From Candidatus Phytoplasma oryzae (GTDB lineage Bacteria > Bacillota_I > Bacilli_A > Acholeplasmatales > Acholeplasmataceae), in NCBI RefSeq assembly GCF_003263355.1, contig NZ_JHUK01000003.1, forward strand, positions 46,478 through 110,477: a DNA stretch of 64,000 nucleotides. The letters run 5' to 3'. The position numbers and the translations under genes were made by a program. How positions within the stretch are numbered: position 1 is the stretch's first letter; each line of letters begins with the position of its first letter. Below, one piece after another: positions 18,442-27,894 of this stretch. The notes below the pieces were generated by a model that was given only the letters and a program-made list of their open reading frames with translations, did not search any database and was not told the DNA's origin.

Positions 18442-19272
18442 TTATTTATTACGATGTTTAATAATTAAATGACTGCAAATTTTATTTTTTTTACGTGTTT
18501 TTATACCCCTAGCTTTTTTACCCCACGGAGTCATAGGCGATTTACGTCCAATAGGTGCACGACCTTCACCACCACCATGAGGATGATCATTCGGATTCAT
18601 TGCGGAACCTCGAACTGTAGGACGAAAAGATAAATAGCGTTTTCTTCCTGCTTTTCCATGTCTTATTAATTTATATGATTCATTACCTATAGTTCCTATA
18701 GTTGCTTTACACACGCTTAATACTTTTCTAATTTCTCCGGAAGGTAAATTTAAAACAACATATTTATCTTCTTTTTTGACAATTTGAACAGAAACGCCGG
18801 CACTACGAGCCAATTGACCGCCTCTACCCGGTTTTAATTCAATATTATGAACCAAAGTACCTAAAGGAATATCTTTCAAAGGCAAAGTATTGCCTACTCT
18901 AATATCTACTTGAGAACCAGAAATAATTTCATTACCAACTATTAATTCTTTAGGAGATAAAATATATCTTTTTTCTCCGTCTACATAATGAATCAAAGAA
19001 ATATAACAATTTCGATTTGGATCATATTCTATCGAAACTACTTTGCCTGGAATATTATCTTTATTTCTTTTAAAATCAATAATACGATATCTTTGTTTTA
19101 CTCCTCCTCCGCGATGTCTAACTGTAATTTTTCCTTGATTATTTCTTCCTCCAGTATTTTTTTGAAAAACTAAAAGTTTTTTTTCTGGTTTAGAAGTAGT
19201 AATGTCGTTAAAACTTTGTAATCGCATATTACGATGTCCGTTTGATGTAGGTTTATACTTTTTTATAGACAT
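18442..19272 (-). CDS. rplB: 50S ribosomal protein L2
   Basis: Core large-subunit protein next to the peptidyl-transferase centre. [19 protein letters not shown] (about 54-72), [13 protein letters not shown] and the catalytic-region sequence [22 protein letters not shown] near 221-242, including the conserved histidine, are present. 276 aa. The long gap (147 nt) to rplW contains a hairpin and may allow separate control. Confidence 0.98.
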   Translation of the reverse strand: MSIKKYKPTSNGHRNMRLQSFNDITTSKPEKKLLVFQKNTGGRNNQGKITVRHRGGGVKQRYRIIDFKRNKDNIPGKVVSIEYDPNRNCYISLIHYVDGEKRYILSPKELIVGNEIISGSQVDIRVGNTLPLKDIPLGTLVHNIELKPGRGGQLARSAGVSVQIVKKEDKYVVLNLPSGEIRKVLSVCKATIGTIGNESYKLIRHGKAGRKRYLSFRPTVRGSAMNPNDHPHGGGEGRAPIGRKSPMTPWGKKARGIKTRKKNKICSHLIIKHRNK

Positions 19273-19326
19273 TGTGATTATAATACCTTTCTTTATTTAA
19301 AAAATAAAAAAAATTTTTTGATACAA

Positions 19327-19359
19327 AAAATATTTATTTATTTTCTAAATAAATATTTT
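19327..19359 (-). terminator. Hairpin between rplW and rplB
   Basis: A perfect 14-bp inverted repeat with a five-base loop lies in the 147-nt rplW-rplB gap and ends in a short run of Ts on the minus strand. It could be a partial terminator or an RNA-stability element inside the S10 operon; all other gaps in that operon are short. Confidence 0.4.
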
Positions 19360-19419
19360 ATTGAAATTAAATCAAAAAAAATAATTTAAATTAAAATTGT
19401 TTTGTATTTTTTTTTATTA

Positions 19420-19707
19420 CTATTCATTAAAAATATCAATTTTTTGTCCTGGAAAAAGTTGAACCATTGCCTTTTTATATGCAGAAGTATATCCTTGATA
19501 TTTTCCTTTTCTTTTAAATTTAGGTAAAACATTTATAATACGAACTTTTTTAACCTTAACAGAAAAAATTTTTTCTATAGCTTTTTTAATTTCTAATACA
19601 TTAGTTTTTTTGTCCACTTGAAAAGTATATTCATTTTGTAATTCTATTTTTCTATTTGTAGATTCTGTAATAACAGGAGATTTAATTAAAGCATGATAAT
19701 TAAACAT
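19420..19707 (-). CDS. rplW: 50S ribosomal protein L23
   Basis: Tunnel-exit protein and docking point for trigger factor. IKSPVITESTNRKIELQNEYTFQV-type N-terminal half, IKKAIEKIFSVKVKKVRIINVLPKFKR and the basic loop KGKYQGYTSAYKKAMVQL are characteristic. 95 aa. Shares one nucleotide with rplD. Confidence 0.96.
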   Translation of the reverse strand: MFNYHALIKSPVITESTNRKIELQNEYTFQVDKKTNVLEIKKAIEKIFSVKVKKVRIINVLPKFKRKGKYQGYTSAYKKAMVQLFPGQKIDIFNE

Positions 19708-20336
19708 TATTTTAAAACCTCTTCAAAATATAAAACAACTTCTTTGGTCATTAAAAGATGTTTCGTATTCATTATTTGATAAACACTTACGTGATTAACA
19801 CTTTCTAAAAATACATTTGGTAAATTATTGGTAGCATAAATCAAATTATTAATTAATTCTTTAACTATAATTAATATTTTTTTATTATCATTTATTTTAA
19901 TTTTTTTTAAAAAATTTTGAAATTCTTTAGTTTTAAAACTTTTTATTTGTAAATTATCGATAATAGTTAAAGATTTTTGTCTAATTTGCATAGATAAAGC
20001 AGAATTAAATGCTATTTTTTTAACTTTATTATTAATTTTAAAATCATAATTTCTGGGTTTTGGTCCAAAAGCTACTCCACCACCTCTCCATATAGGAGAA
20101 CGGATAGAACCATGACGAGCATTACCTGTTCCTTTTTGTTTCCATGGTTTTCTTCCACCACCAGAAACAGAAGCTCTATTTTTAGTAGAATGTGTACCTT
20201 GACGCATTGCTGCTCTTTGTTTATTTATAACATCATACAAAACTTGTTTATTAGGTTTTATACCGAATATATTTTCTAATAAGTTTATTTCAGATATAGA
20301 TTCACCCTCTTGATTAAAGACATTATATTTAAGCAT
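19707..20336 (-). CDS. rplD: 50S ribosomal protein L4
   Basis: Tunnel-lining protein; in E. coli it also represses its own operon through the S10 leader. The loop rich in G and R (AAMRQGTHSTKNRASVSGGGRKPWKQKGTG, residues about 43-72) and SIRSPIWRGGGVAFGPKPR are conserved. 209 aa. Overlaps rplC by 8 nt. Given the long leader before rpsJ, L4 autoregulation is possible but not shown. Confidence 0.97.
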   Translation of the reverse strand: MLKYNVFNQEGESISEINLLENIFGIKPNKQVLYDVINKQRAAMRQGTHSTKNRASVSGGGRKPWKQKGTGNARHGSIRSPIWRGGGVAFGPKPRNYDFKINNKVKKIAFNSALSMQIRQKSLTIIDNLQIKSFKTKEFQNFLKKIKINDNKKILIIVKELINNLIYATNNLPNVFLESVNHVSVYQIMNTKHLLMTKEVVLYFEEVLK

Positions 20337-20988
20337 TTTCTAACTCCCTGATATTTTGTTTAAAAGCAGATTTAATAATAACACAACTCTTATTAGGTCC
20401 TGGTACACTACCTTTAATTAAAAATATTTTTTTAATATTATCAATATCAATAATTTGTAAATTTTGCAAAGTTACTTGATTATTACCCATTTGACCTGGT
20501 AATTTTTTTCCTTTAATATTTCCCTTTATAGGACCCATAGAACCAGGTCTTCTATGATATCTAGAACCATGTGTTTCAGGACCTCTTTTTTGATTATGTC
20601 TTTTAATACAGCCAGAAAAACCTTTACCTTTACTAAAACCTATTACATCTACAATATCACCAGATTTAAAAAAATCATTAAATTCTAATTTTTGACCTTC
20701 TTGAAATTCTGATAATTTATTATATTTATGAAAAAAAATTTCTTTAATAAAATATTTTGGAATTGATTTGACTTTGTTAAAATGACCTAAAAGAGGTTTT
20801 GTGGTAGATTTTTTTTTTTTATAACCAAAACCTAATTGAGTAGCTAAATAACCATCTTTTTCAATTGTTTTTTGTTGTAAAACAATATTATCAGCAACAT
20901 CAATAACAGTTACAGGAATAGCAAAACCTTTATCATCAAATATTTGAGTCATACCAATTTTTTTACCTAAAATTCCTTTTTTTGTCAC
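20329..20988 (-). CDS. rplC: 50S ribosomal protein L3
   Basis: Early assembly protein close to the peptidyl-transferase centre. KKGILGKKIGMTQIFDDKG at the start, the GFSKGKGFSGCIKRHN segment (about 118-133) and RGPETHGSRYHRRPGSMG (about 136-153) are family signatures. 219 aa. 79 nt downstream of rpsJ. Confidence 0.97.
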   Translation of the reverse strand: MTKKGILGKKIGMTQIFDDKGFAIPVTVIDVADNIVLQQKTIEKDGYLATQLGFGYKKKKSTTKPLLGHFNKVKSIPKYFIKEIFFHKYNKLSEFQEGQKLEFNDFFKSGDIVDVIGFSKGKGFSGCIKRHNQKRGPETHGSRYHRRPGSMGPIKGNIKGKKLPGQMGNNQVTLQNLQIIDIDNIKKIFLIKGSVPGPNKSCVIIKSAFKQNIRELENA

Positions 20989-21067
20989 TTTTTATATCCT
21001 CTTAATTCAAATTATATATAAAATTAATTTTTAAATTTTATTATTACAATATTTAAAAAAACAGTTT

Positions 21068-21382
21068 CTATTTTTTTAAAAAAATATTAACAGCAGAAGG
21101 TAAGTTAATATGTTTCAAAGCTTCGATTGTTTGGAAATTAGGATTGATAATTTGAATTAAACGCTTATGAGTAAAACGACCAAATTGTTCTCTACTATCT
21201 TTATTAACAAAAGGAGAACGTAAAACAGTAAAAACTTCTCTTCGTGTCGGAAGTGGAATAGGACCTTTCACTTTAACTCCTGTCTGCGAAACTATATAAA
21301 TAATTTTTTTTGCAGCTTGATCAATTAAATGATAATCATATGTTTTTAAAAGAATTTTAAAAATCTCCTGCTCTTGCGCCAT
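21068..21382 (-). CDS. rpsJ: 30S ribosomal protein S10
   Basis: Small-subunit head protein; also NusE, a partner of NusB (encoded at 54796) in antitermination. From ATG 21382 it reads [16 protein letters not shown], matching normal S10 starts, with AAAGGT 7 nt upstream; an earlier in-frame ATG at 21430 would add 16 hydrophobic residues and is rejected. Conserved [28 protein letters not shown]. 104 aa. First gene of the S10-spc-alpha cluster. Confidence 0.96.
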   Translation of the reverse strand: MAQEQEIFKILLKTYDYHLIDQAAKKIIYIVSQTGVKVKGPIPLPTRREVFTVLRSPFVNKDSREQFGRFTHKRLIQIINPNFQTIEALKHINLPSAVNIFLKK

Positions 21383-21972
21383 TTTAATACCTTTCATTTT
21401 AGTTAAAAATAGAAAAAAATATTTTTTCATTAAAATAATAAAAAACTATATATAAAAAATATAAATAAAATTTATTTTTAATTTAACATTTTTACACTTT
21501 AATAAATATTAATAAATTAAAATTAATTTAAACAATAAACAAATTCAAAAAATTTAAAAAAAATATTTGAATTAATATTTAAAAAAAATTAGATAATTAA
21601 AACTTTAATTGAGAATTATTATAATTTAATTTAATAAAAAATTTAATTTTTTTGATAAAAAACAAAATAAAAAACTAAATATAATGTATTTAATATTTTC
21701 AGAATAATTAAAACTTTAGTTTAAATGAAAAAATACGATTATCATTATAATTTTCAAAAAAAACGAACAATTTTATTATATCCTAAAAATTAAACTATTG
21801 CAAATAAAGTTTTTATACTAGAGTTCAAAATATTAAAATAAATTTCAAAAAAATCTTAATTTTAAACTACTAACTATACTAAACATTATATATAAAAAAT
21901 AAATAAATATAATAAGAATTATTTGATTTACAAAAAAATAATCCAAAAAATTTTAAAGAAAATAATATTATT
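21383..21972 (-). other. Long AT-rich region upstream of rpsJ
   Basis: 590 bases with no ORF or RNA gene that I can recognise. It holds a well-formed minus-strand promoter (21775-21803) whose transcript would have a leader of about 385 nt before rpsJ. I see no clear terminator for rsmH. Confidence 0.6.
21775..21803 (-). promoter_or_regulatory. Promoter of the S10-spc-alpha operon
   Basis: On the minus strand TTGCAA and TATAAT are separated by exactly 17 nt, a near-consensus sigma-70-type site. The next gene downstream is rpsJ. The predicted transcript has a long untranslated leader. Confidence 0.7.
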
Positions 21973-22902
21973 TTATATTTTTTCAGCTACTCTTAATTTA
22001 GCTGAAGAACTACGAGAATTTTTTTTTATTTCTTCTTCACTAGGATAAATAGGTTTTTTAGTAATAATAGATAATTTAGGTTTAGGTATATCTTTTTCTT
22101 TTATAGGTACTTTTGGATAAAAATTATACTTACTATTTTTTTTAAAAAAATGTTTAACTAAACGATCCTCCAAAGAATTAAAAGAAATAACTATAATTCT
22201 TCCTTTTTTTTTTAATAATGGAAGAGTTTGATTTAAAGCATCTTTTAAACACTTTAATTCTTGATTAACTTCAATTCTTAAAGCTTGAAAAATCCTTTTA
22301 GCACTATGGCCTTTTCTTAATTTTTTTTTTTTATAATTAAAACGATAAAATTTATCAGTAATAGAAACTAATTCAGAAGCATAATTAAGAGGTCTTTTTT
22401 TAATTATTTCCTTAGCTATAAGATAAGATTTAGGTTCTTCACCGTAAAACCAAAAAACATCTTTTAATTTTTCAAAACTATAATGATTAATAACATAAAA
22501 AGCTGTTTTATTTTGTTTCTGGTTCATTCTCATATCTAAAAATCCATTTTGTAAATAACTAAATCCTCTATTTTTATTATCAATTTGAAAAGAAGATAAA
22601 CCAAGATCAAAAATAATACCATCTATAAAAAAAACATTTTTTTTATATAATTCTCTTTTTAAATAAGTAAAATTAGAATTAATAAGTTGGATATTTTGAT
22701 TACTTTTAAATTTATCTAAACAATATTCAATAGCGAAACTATCTTGATCAAATGAATATAAAAAACCATTTAATAAATTTTGAACAATAGCGAAACTATG
22801 CCCTCCACCGCCTAAAGTAGCATCTACATAAATTCCTTGAGAATTAATGTTTAAATATTTAATAACTTCTTTAGTCATAACAGAAACATGATTTAATAAC
22901 AT
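21973..22902 (-). CDS. rsmH: 16S rRNA (cytosine(1402)-N4)-methyltransferase RsmH
   Basis: N4-methylates C1402 of 16S rRNA, the same nucleotide modified by RsmI (1071-1943). [14 protein letters not shown] at residues 4-17, the SAM loop [11 protein letters not shown] (about 30-40), [15 protein letters not shown] and the terminal [15 protein letters not shown] are conserved. 309 aa. In most bacteria rsmH (mraW) heads the division and cell-wall cluster; here none of those genes follow, and it sits with rpoZ, gmk and leuS. Confidence 0.96.
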   Translation of the reverse strand: MLLNHVSVMTKEVIKYLNINSQGIYVDATLGGGGHSFAIVQNLLNGFLYSFDQDSFAIEYCLDKFKSNQNIQLINSNFTYLKRELYKKNVFFIDGIIFDLGLSSFQIDNKNRGFSYLQNGFLDMRMNQKQNKTAFYVINHYSFEKLKDVFWFYGEEPKSYLIAKEIIKKRPLNYASELVSITDKFYRFNYKKKKLRKGHSAKRIFQALRIEVNQELKCLKDALNQTLPLLKKKGRIIVISFNSLEDRLVKHFFKKNSKYNFYPKVPIKEKDIPKPKLSIITKKPIYPSEEEIKKNSRSSSAKLRVAEKI

Positions 22903-22940
22903 TAATATCTAAACCTTTTCGAATATATTTTGTACACAAA

Positions 22941-23171
22941 TCATTTAAAAATTATTTCAAAATTATTATTAATAATTTCTAACAAAGCTTGGCTTAAAAC
23001 TTTTTTTTCATCATTTTTATTGGAAATATATATTTTAGATTCTTCGATAATATGAGCAATTTTACTAGATAAATAAGCTAATTTATACTTTGAATCTATT
23101 CTATTTAATAATTCATCAATTGAAGGAAAATTAAGACCTTCATTTATTTCTTTTAACATAATTTTTTTCAA
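22941..23171 (-). CDS. rpoZ: RNA polymerase omega subunit
   Basis: Small subunit that binds and stabilises beta'. PSIDELLNRIDSKYKLAYLSSKIAH (about residues 16-40) contains the omega pattern S-x-x-x-L-x-x-x-x-x-S-K-Y-x-L...A-x-x-A-R, and the remainder is helical. 76 aa. Immediately after gmk (3-nt gap), the gmk-rpoZ pairing seen across bacteria. Confidence 0.88.
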   Translation of the reverse strand: MKKIMLKEINEGLNFPSIDELLNRIDSKYKLAYLSSKIAHIIEESKIYISNKNDEKKVLSQALLEIINNNFEIIFK

Positions 23172-23174
23172 AAC

Positions 23175-23807
23175 CTACCTTTTTTCTTTTAAAATTTTTT
23201 CCAAATAATAAGAAATACTATTTTTTGTTTTAGAATGTTCAGCTACAATTATAGATATAATCTTATCTACAGCATTTTCTACTTCATCATTAACTACTAT
23301 ATAATCATACTTATACGCTAATTTAAATTCTTCGTCAGCTTTTTTTAATCTTTTTTTCAAAACTTCTTCAATTTCTGTATTTCTTTTTATCAAACGTTTA
23401 TATAAATGTTGTTTAGAAGGAGGAGTAATAAAAATCAAAACACTATTTTTATTTAACTCATGTTTTCTAATTTCCAAAGCTCCTTGAATATCTAATTCTA
23501 AAATAACTTCTTTGCCTTTTTTTAATTTTTCTAACAACTTTTTATAAGGAGTTCCGTAATAATTATGGACAAATTTTTTATATTCCAAAAAATAATTTTC
23601 TTTAATTTTTTTTTTAAATTGTTCTTTAGTTACGAAAAAATAATCTTTTTGATTTCGTTCATATGAACGAGGAGGTCTACTAGTCATTGAAACAGAATAA
23701 GAAAAATTATGTCCTTTTCTCTGAAATAAAGATTTTAAAATAGTTCCTTTACCTGCTCCCGATGGCCCTGAAATTACTATCATTAAACCTTTTTTATGTA
23801 GTTTCAT
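23175..23807 (-). CDS. gmk: Guanylate kinase
   Basis: Phosphorylates GMP to GDP. P-loop GPSGAGKGT at residues 14-22; SMTSRPPRSYERNQKDYFFVT supplies the GMP-binding region; a tyrosine-containing YYGTPY follows at about 82-87. 210 aa. The ATG at 23807 fits the family N-terminus. Co-transcribed with leuS upstream and rpoZ downstream. Confidence 0.96.
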   Translation of the reverse strand: MKLHKKGLMIVISGPSGAGKGTILKSLFQRKGHNFSYSVSMTSRPPRSYERNQKDYFFVTKEQFKKKIKENYFLEYKKFVHNYYGTPYKKLLEKLKKGKEVILELDIQGALEIRKHELNKNSVLIFITPPSKQHLYKRLIKRNTEIEEVLKKRLKKADEEFKLAYKYDYIVVNDEVENAVDKIISIIVAEHSKTKNSISYYLEKILKEKR

Positions 23808-23812
23808 AATTA

Positions 23813-26365
23813 TTAGGTATTTCCTTTTTTAAATTTATCTTTTTCATATTCAACTAAATCATTTTTTAATTTAGTAACTAAATTGAATAATTTATTTTGA
23901 ACATAAATAACCTTAATAATCTCTCTATCTTTCATTAATAAATTAATTTTGTCATTATCTAATATTTTTTTTAAAAGAACACTTTTTTTTTCATTTTTAT
24001 CTATAAACAAATTAATTTTAAACTTTCCGTCAACTTGCACAATAATTTTTGTTTTATTAGAATTTAGATTAGATAATTCATAAGTAGAATTATATGGCCA
24101 TCGAGAATTTACTAAAACTTCTTTATTAGCAAGAAAATAAAAATTTAATTCTTCAGTTATATGAGGAGATATAGGATTTAATAATTGCAAAAATATTTTC
24201 ATTTGTTTATTACTTATTTTTTTCCATTTATAAACTTTATTAACAAAAATCATAAGTTCACTAATTACTTTATTAAATTTTAAAATATCATAATAATTTG
24301 TAACTTTCTGAACAGTCTGATATAAAATAGAATTTAATGGTAAAAAATCTACTTCCGAAATATAAGATAAAGAAAAAATTTTATATATTCTGTTTAAAAA
24401 TCTTTGAATTCCTTTTAATCCGTTTTCTGTCCAAATTTTATCATCTTCTAGTGGTCCTAAAAACATAATATACATTCTTAAAACATCAGCACCATATTTA
24501 TCTAAAACTAAACTTGCATTTATACTATTTTTTTTAGATTTACTCATTTTTAAATTATCTTTACCTAAAATCATCCCTTGATTAACTAATTTTTTAAAAG
24601 GTTCTTTAGTAGAAACTAATCCTAAATCATATAAGAACTTATGCCAAAAACGAGAATATAATAAATGGCCAACTGTATGTTCTTTTCCACCAATATAAAT
24701 ATCTACAGGTAAAAAATAATCTAACTTTTTTTTAGCTTCTTCAGTATTTAAAGGAATGATACCTAAATAATTTTTTAAAATATAACCAATATAATACCAA
24801 GAACTTCCAGCTACTTGAGGCATAGTATTTGAATCTCTTTTATACTTTTTACCATCTTTTTCGAAATATAACCAAAAAAAAGCTTTTGATAAAGGAGATT
24901 TTCCATCACCTGAAATTTCAATTTTATCTAAAAAAGGTAATTTTAAAGGTAAATCTTCATCTTTTTCTAAATAAACATTATCATTTTCATCATAAAAAAC
25001 AGGAAAAGGCTCTCCCCAATATCTTTGACGAGAAAAAACCCAATCATGCATTTGATAAGTAGAATAAATATAACCATTTTTTTTTATTTTTGAAAATTTT
25101 ATTATTTTACGTTCTGCTTCTGCTAATGTTAATCCATTTAAAAAAGAACTATTAATAAGAATACTATTTCGAAAATCATTCGCTTTATTAAAATAATCTT
25201 TTTTTTCTTTTTTTAAAAAATGAATCAAATTATCATTTTTTAAAATATTAACTAATTTTAAATTCATTTTGATTGAAAAATCGAAATCTCTCATATCACA
25301 AGAAGGCACGCACATAACTGCTCCTGTCCCGAAATGCATTAAAACATAATCAGAAATCCAAATTGGAATTTTTTCGTTATTAAAAGGATGCAAAACATAA
25401 CTTCCTGTAAAAACACCTGTTTTTTCTTTATTAATTTGTCTTTCTAAAACACTTTTTCTAACTGTTTTCTTTAAATAGTTTTTGACCTGAATTTTATTTT
25501 CTTGAGAAGTTACAAACAAAACTAAAGGGTGTTCGGGAGATAAAATTACAGCGTTAATTCCGAAAATAGTACTAGGTTTAGTTGTGAAAACTTTAATAAA
25601 TTTATTATAATTATTATTATCATTTTTTTTTTCATATTTATCTAATAAAATAGGAAATTCAAAAATAAAACCTTCTTTTTTACCTATCCATTTTCTTTGA
25701 ATTTCTTTGATTTCGCTTTTCCAATCTAAAATATTTAAATCGTCTAAAAGTCTATCAGCATAATCAGTAATTTTTAAAACCCATTGTTTCATTTTCTTTT
25801 TAACAACAGGAAAATGACCTCTCTCTGAAAAAATTCCTTCATCATTTTGTATAATTTCTTCATTAGCTAAAACAGTTCCTAATTTTTTACAAAAATTAAC
25901 TTCTACATCTTGTATAAAAGCTAAACCTTTTTCATAAAGTTTTTTAAAAATCCATTGTGTCCATTGATAAAAATATTCATCTGATGTTGCTAATTCTTTA
26001 CTCCAATCAATACCCTTGCCTAATGATTCTATTTGTTTTTTGAATTTATAAATATTTTCATAAGTAAATTTTTGAGGATTTTTTCCTGTTGTTAAAGCAT
26101 ATTGTTCAGCCGGTAAACCAAAAGAATCCCAACCAAAAGGATGTAATACATTATATCCTTGCATCCTTTTAAATCTACTAATAATATCACTTGCTGTATA
26201 ACCTTTAATATGTCCTACATGTAAACCTTCAGAAGAAGGATAAGGAAACATATCTAGACAATAAAACTTTTTTTTACTAAAATCATCATTAGTTTGAAAA
26301 GTTTTTTTTTTTTTCCAATATTCTTGCCATTTAGATTCTATTTTTTTAAAATTATAAATTAACAT
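23813..26365 (-). CDS. leuS: Leucyl-tRNA synthetase
   Basis: Class I synthetase with editing activity. HVGH (HIGH motif) lies in PYPSSEGLHVGHIKGYT near residue 50, a CP1 editing insertion runs through the middle (TKPSTIFGINAVILSPEHPL; HFGTGAVMCVPSCDMRDFDF), and KMSKSKKNS is near 600. ATG 26365 starts MLIYNFKKIESKWQEYW, the usual bacterial N-terminus; an upstream GTG (26377) adding four residues is less likely. 850 aa. First gene before gmk-rpoZ-rsmH. Confidence 0.96.
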   Translation of the reverse strand: MLIYNFKKIESKWQEYWKKKKTFQTNDDFSKKKFYCLDMFPYPSSEGLHVGHIKGYTASDIISRFKRMQGYNVLHPFGWDSFGLPAEQYALTTGKNPQKFTYENIYKFKKQIESLGKGIDWSKELATSDEYFYQWTQWIFKKLYEKGLAFIQDVEVNFCKKLGTVLANEEIIQNDEGIFSERGHFPVVKKKMKQWVLKITDYADRLLDDLNILDWKSEIKEIQRKWIGKKEGFIFEFPILLDKYEKKNDNNNYNKFIKVFTTKPSTIFGINAVILSPEHPLVLFVTSQENKIQVKNYLKKTVRKSVLERQINKEKTGVFTGSYVLHPFNNEKIPIWISDYVLMHFGTGAVMCVPSCDMRDFDFSIKMNLKLVNILKNDNLIHFLKKEKKDYFNKANDFRNSILINSSFLNGLTLAEAERKIIKFSKIKKNGYIYSTYQMHDWVFSRQRYWGEPFPVFYDENDNVYLEKDEDLPLKLPFLDKIEISGDGKSPLSKAFFWLYFEKDGKKYKRDSNTMPQVAGSSWYYIGYILKNYLGIIPLNTEEAKKKLDYFLPVDIYIGGKEHTVGHLLYSRFWHKFLYDLGLVSTKEPFKKLVNQGMILGKDNLKMSKSKKNSINASLVLDKYGADVLRMYIMFLGPLEDDKIWTENGLKGIQRFLNRIYKIFSLSYISEVDFLPLNSILYQTVQKVTNYYDILKFNKVISELMIFVNKVYKWKKISNKQMKIFLQLLNPISPHITEELNFYFLANKEVLVNSRWPYNSTYELSNLNSNKTKIIVQVDGKFKINLFIDKNEKKSVLLKKILDNDKINLLMKDREIIKVIYVQNKLFNLVTKLKNDLVEYEKDKFKKGNT

Positions 26366-26993
26366 AAAAATACCCACTTTTTAGTTTAATATAACAAAAC
26401 TAACTAACATTTTTCTTATATTTTATATTTTATATTATTTAAAATAATATCTTGTTGTTTATTTAACTTTTTTAGGTTATTATTAATAATAATTTATAAA
26501 TTATTTAAATTAATAAATGAAAATTATGTTTATAAAAAATAAATAAAAATTTAGTTTTAAATTATAATATATTCATATTATAAATTTATATTATATTATA
26601 TTCAAATATCATAATATATTATATATAATAACGATAAACATTTTTTTAAACTATAAAATTGCAAAATTAATAGAAATATTATAATTAAGGGAAAAAATAA
26701 AATAATACTTTTTATTTTTCTTAAATAAAAAATAAAACATAAAATATTTTTTATCTTAAAAAAAATATATAAAATAGTATTAGTTTATTTGGGTTTAAAT
26801 ATAATTTTGCTATAATAGTGATATGTTGAAATGTAAAATATAAAAAATAAAGAAATAATTAATTATATAAAATTTATAATAGTAATAAAAGAATGAAGAA
26901 AATATATTAAATATATTTTTTTTTAGAAAAAATTTTAATAAAAAATAAATTAAATTTTTTTATTTAAAAAATAAGGAGGTTTTGAATAAAAAT
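26366..26993. other. AT-rich divergent region between leuS and the Bax-inhibitor gene
   Basis: About 630 bases separating two divergently transcribed genes. I see no ORF or RNA gene. A candidate plus-strand promoter is at 26789-26816. No convincing leuS promoter stands out from the background of TA-rich hexamers. Confidence 0.5.
26789..26816 (+). promoter_or_regulatory. Candidate promoter for the Bax-inhibitor gene
   Basis: TTGGGT and a perfect TATAAT (26811-26816) are 16 nt apart. The next plus-strand gene begins 178 nt downstream. The -35 matches only at TTG, so this is moderate evidence. Confidence 0.45.
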
Positions 26994-27803
26994 ATGTACA
27001 ATAAAAATAATTTTAAAAATAAAAATAATTTTATTATAGAACGTTTTAAAAATGGTTGGAAAATTAGAAGTGTAAAAGATTCTGATCAATCATCAACATG
27101 TTCTGTTAAATCAATTGCATTTAAAACTTTTTTATTATTTTGTTTATCATTTTTAAGCTGTATATTTACGCATTTAATATTTAATTATTGGATAAACAAA
27201 ACGGTAATTAGTAAAATAACAAAATTATATTATATAAAAAGAATAATGGTGTGTTGTATTGTTGCTCAAATAGCTATATCAATAGCAACTTTTTTCTCTT
27301 CTTTAAAACATCAGAAAAAAATTAGTATTAGTATGTCTATCATAGATGGTATAAGTATTTATTTCTTCTTTTATTTACTAAACTACCATTTTTATAATGT
27401 GGGGCAAGCTTGTTGTCTTGCTATTGTAGCTACTGCAATATTATTTATGTCTGTTCATTTAATATATAAATTAAATATTATTAAAGTAAATAGATATAAA
27501 TGGAGAATGATATTATTCGCATGTGCTTTCACTTTAATACTAACAGAATTAATAGCTTCGTGGGTATTAAAAATAAGTTATAAACACCCACTATATTTAT
27601 TTTTAATTGGTGGTAGTTTATTTTTTGCTTCTATAACATTATTAAGGGATTTTGATGATATGAATACTCTTGTATCTTATCAAATTCATAAAGATCATGA
27701 ATGGATAATAGCTCTAGGTTTTTATTTGAATATTATTTATATATTTATAAACATTATTAGACTGTTAATGGCAACAGGTTTTTTAAAAGAAAGAGAAAGT
27801 TAA
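26994..27803 (+). CDS. Bax inhibitor-1 / YccA family membrane protein
   Basis: Seven hydrophobic segments are visible after a hydrophilic N-terminus of about 45 residues. The C-terminal half matches the bacterial Bax inhibitor-like family: a Y-K-x-x-I-I-K-V-x-x-x-K-W segment after TM4, then LLRDFDDMNTLV (family form D-F-D-x-I-E) before a final HEWIIALGFYLNIIYIFINIIRLL helix. The role is uncertain; related proteins conduct Ca2+ or modulate membrane proteases. AAGGAGG at 26973-26979 lies 14 nt before ATG 26994; the in-frame TTG at 26982 is only 2 nt away, too close. 269 aa. It stands alone on the plus strand among minus-strand genes. Confidence 0.83.
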   Translation: MYNKNNFKNKNNFIIERFKNGWKIRSVKDSDQSSTCSVKSIAFKTFLLFCLSFLSCIFTHLIFNYWINKTVISKITKLYYIKRIMVCCIVAQIAISIATFFSSLKHQKKISISMSIIDGISIYFFFYLLNYHFYNVGQACCLAIVATAILFMSVHLIYKLNIIKVNRYKWRMILFACAFTLILTELIASWVLKISYKHPLYLFLIGGSLFFASITLLRDFDDMNTLVSYQIHKDHEWIIALGFYLNIIYIFINIIRLLMATGFLKERES

Positions 27804-27834
27804 AAAAAATAATAAAAATTATATTTTTTGAAAT

Positions 27835-27870
27835 AAAAAAGATCTTTTTAAACTAAAAAGATCTTTTTTT
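27835..27870. terminator. Bidirectional terminator between the Bax-inhibitor gene and tuf
   Basis: A 16-bp inverted repeat centred on two GATC-containing arms with a three-base loop, bordered by A runs on one side and T runs on the other. It lies between convergent genes and can serve both strands. Confidence 0.85.
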
Positions 27871-27894
27871 ATTTGATTAAAAAAATACAAAATA

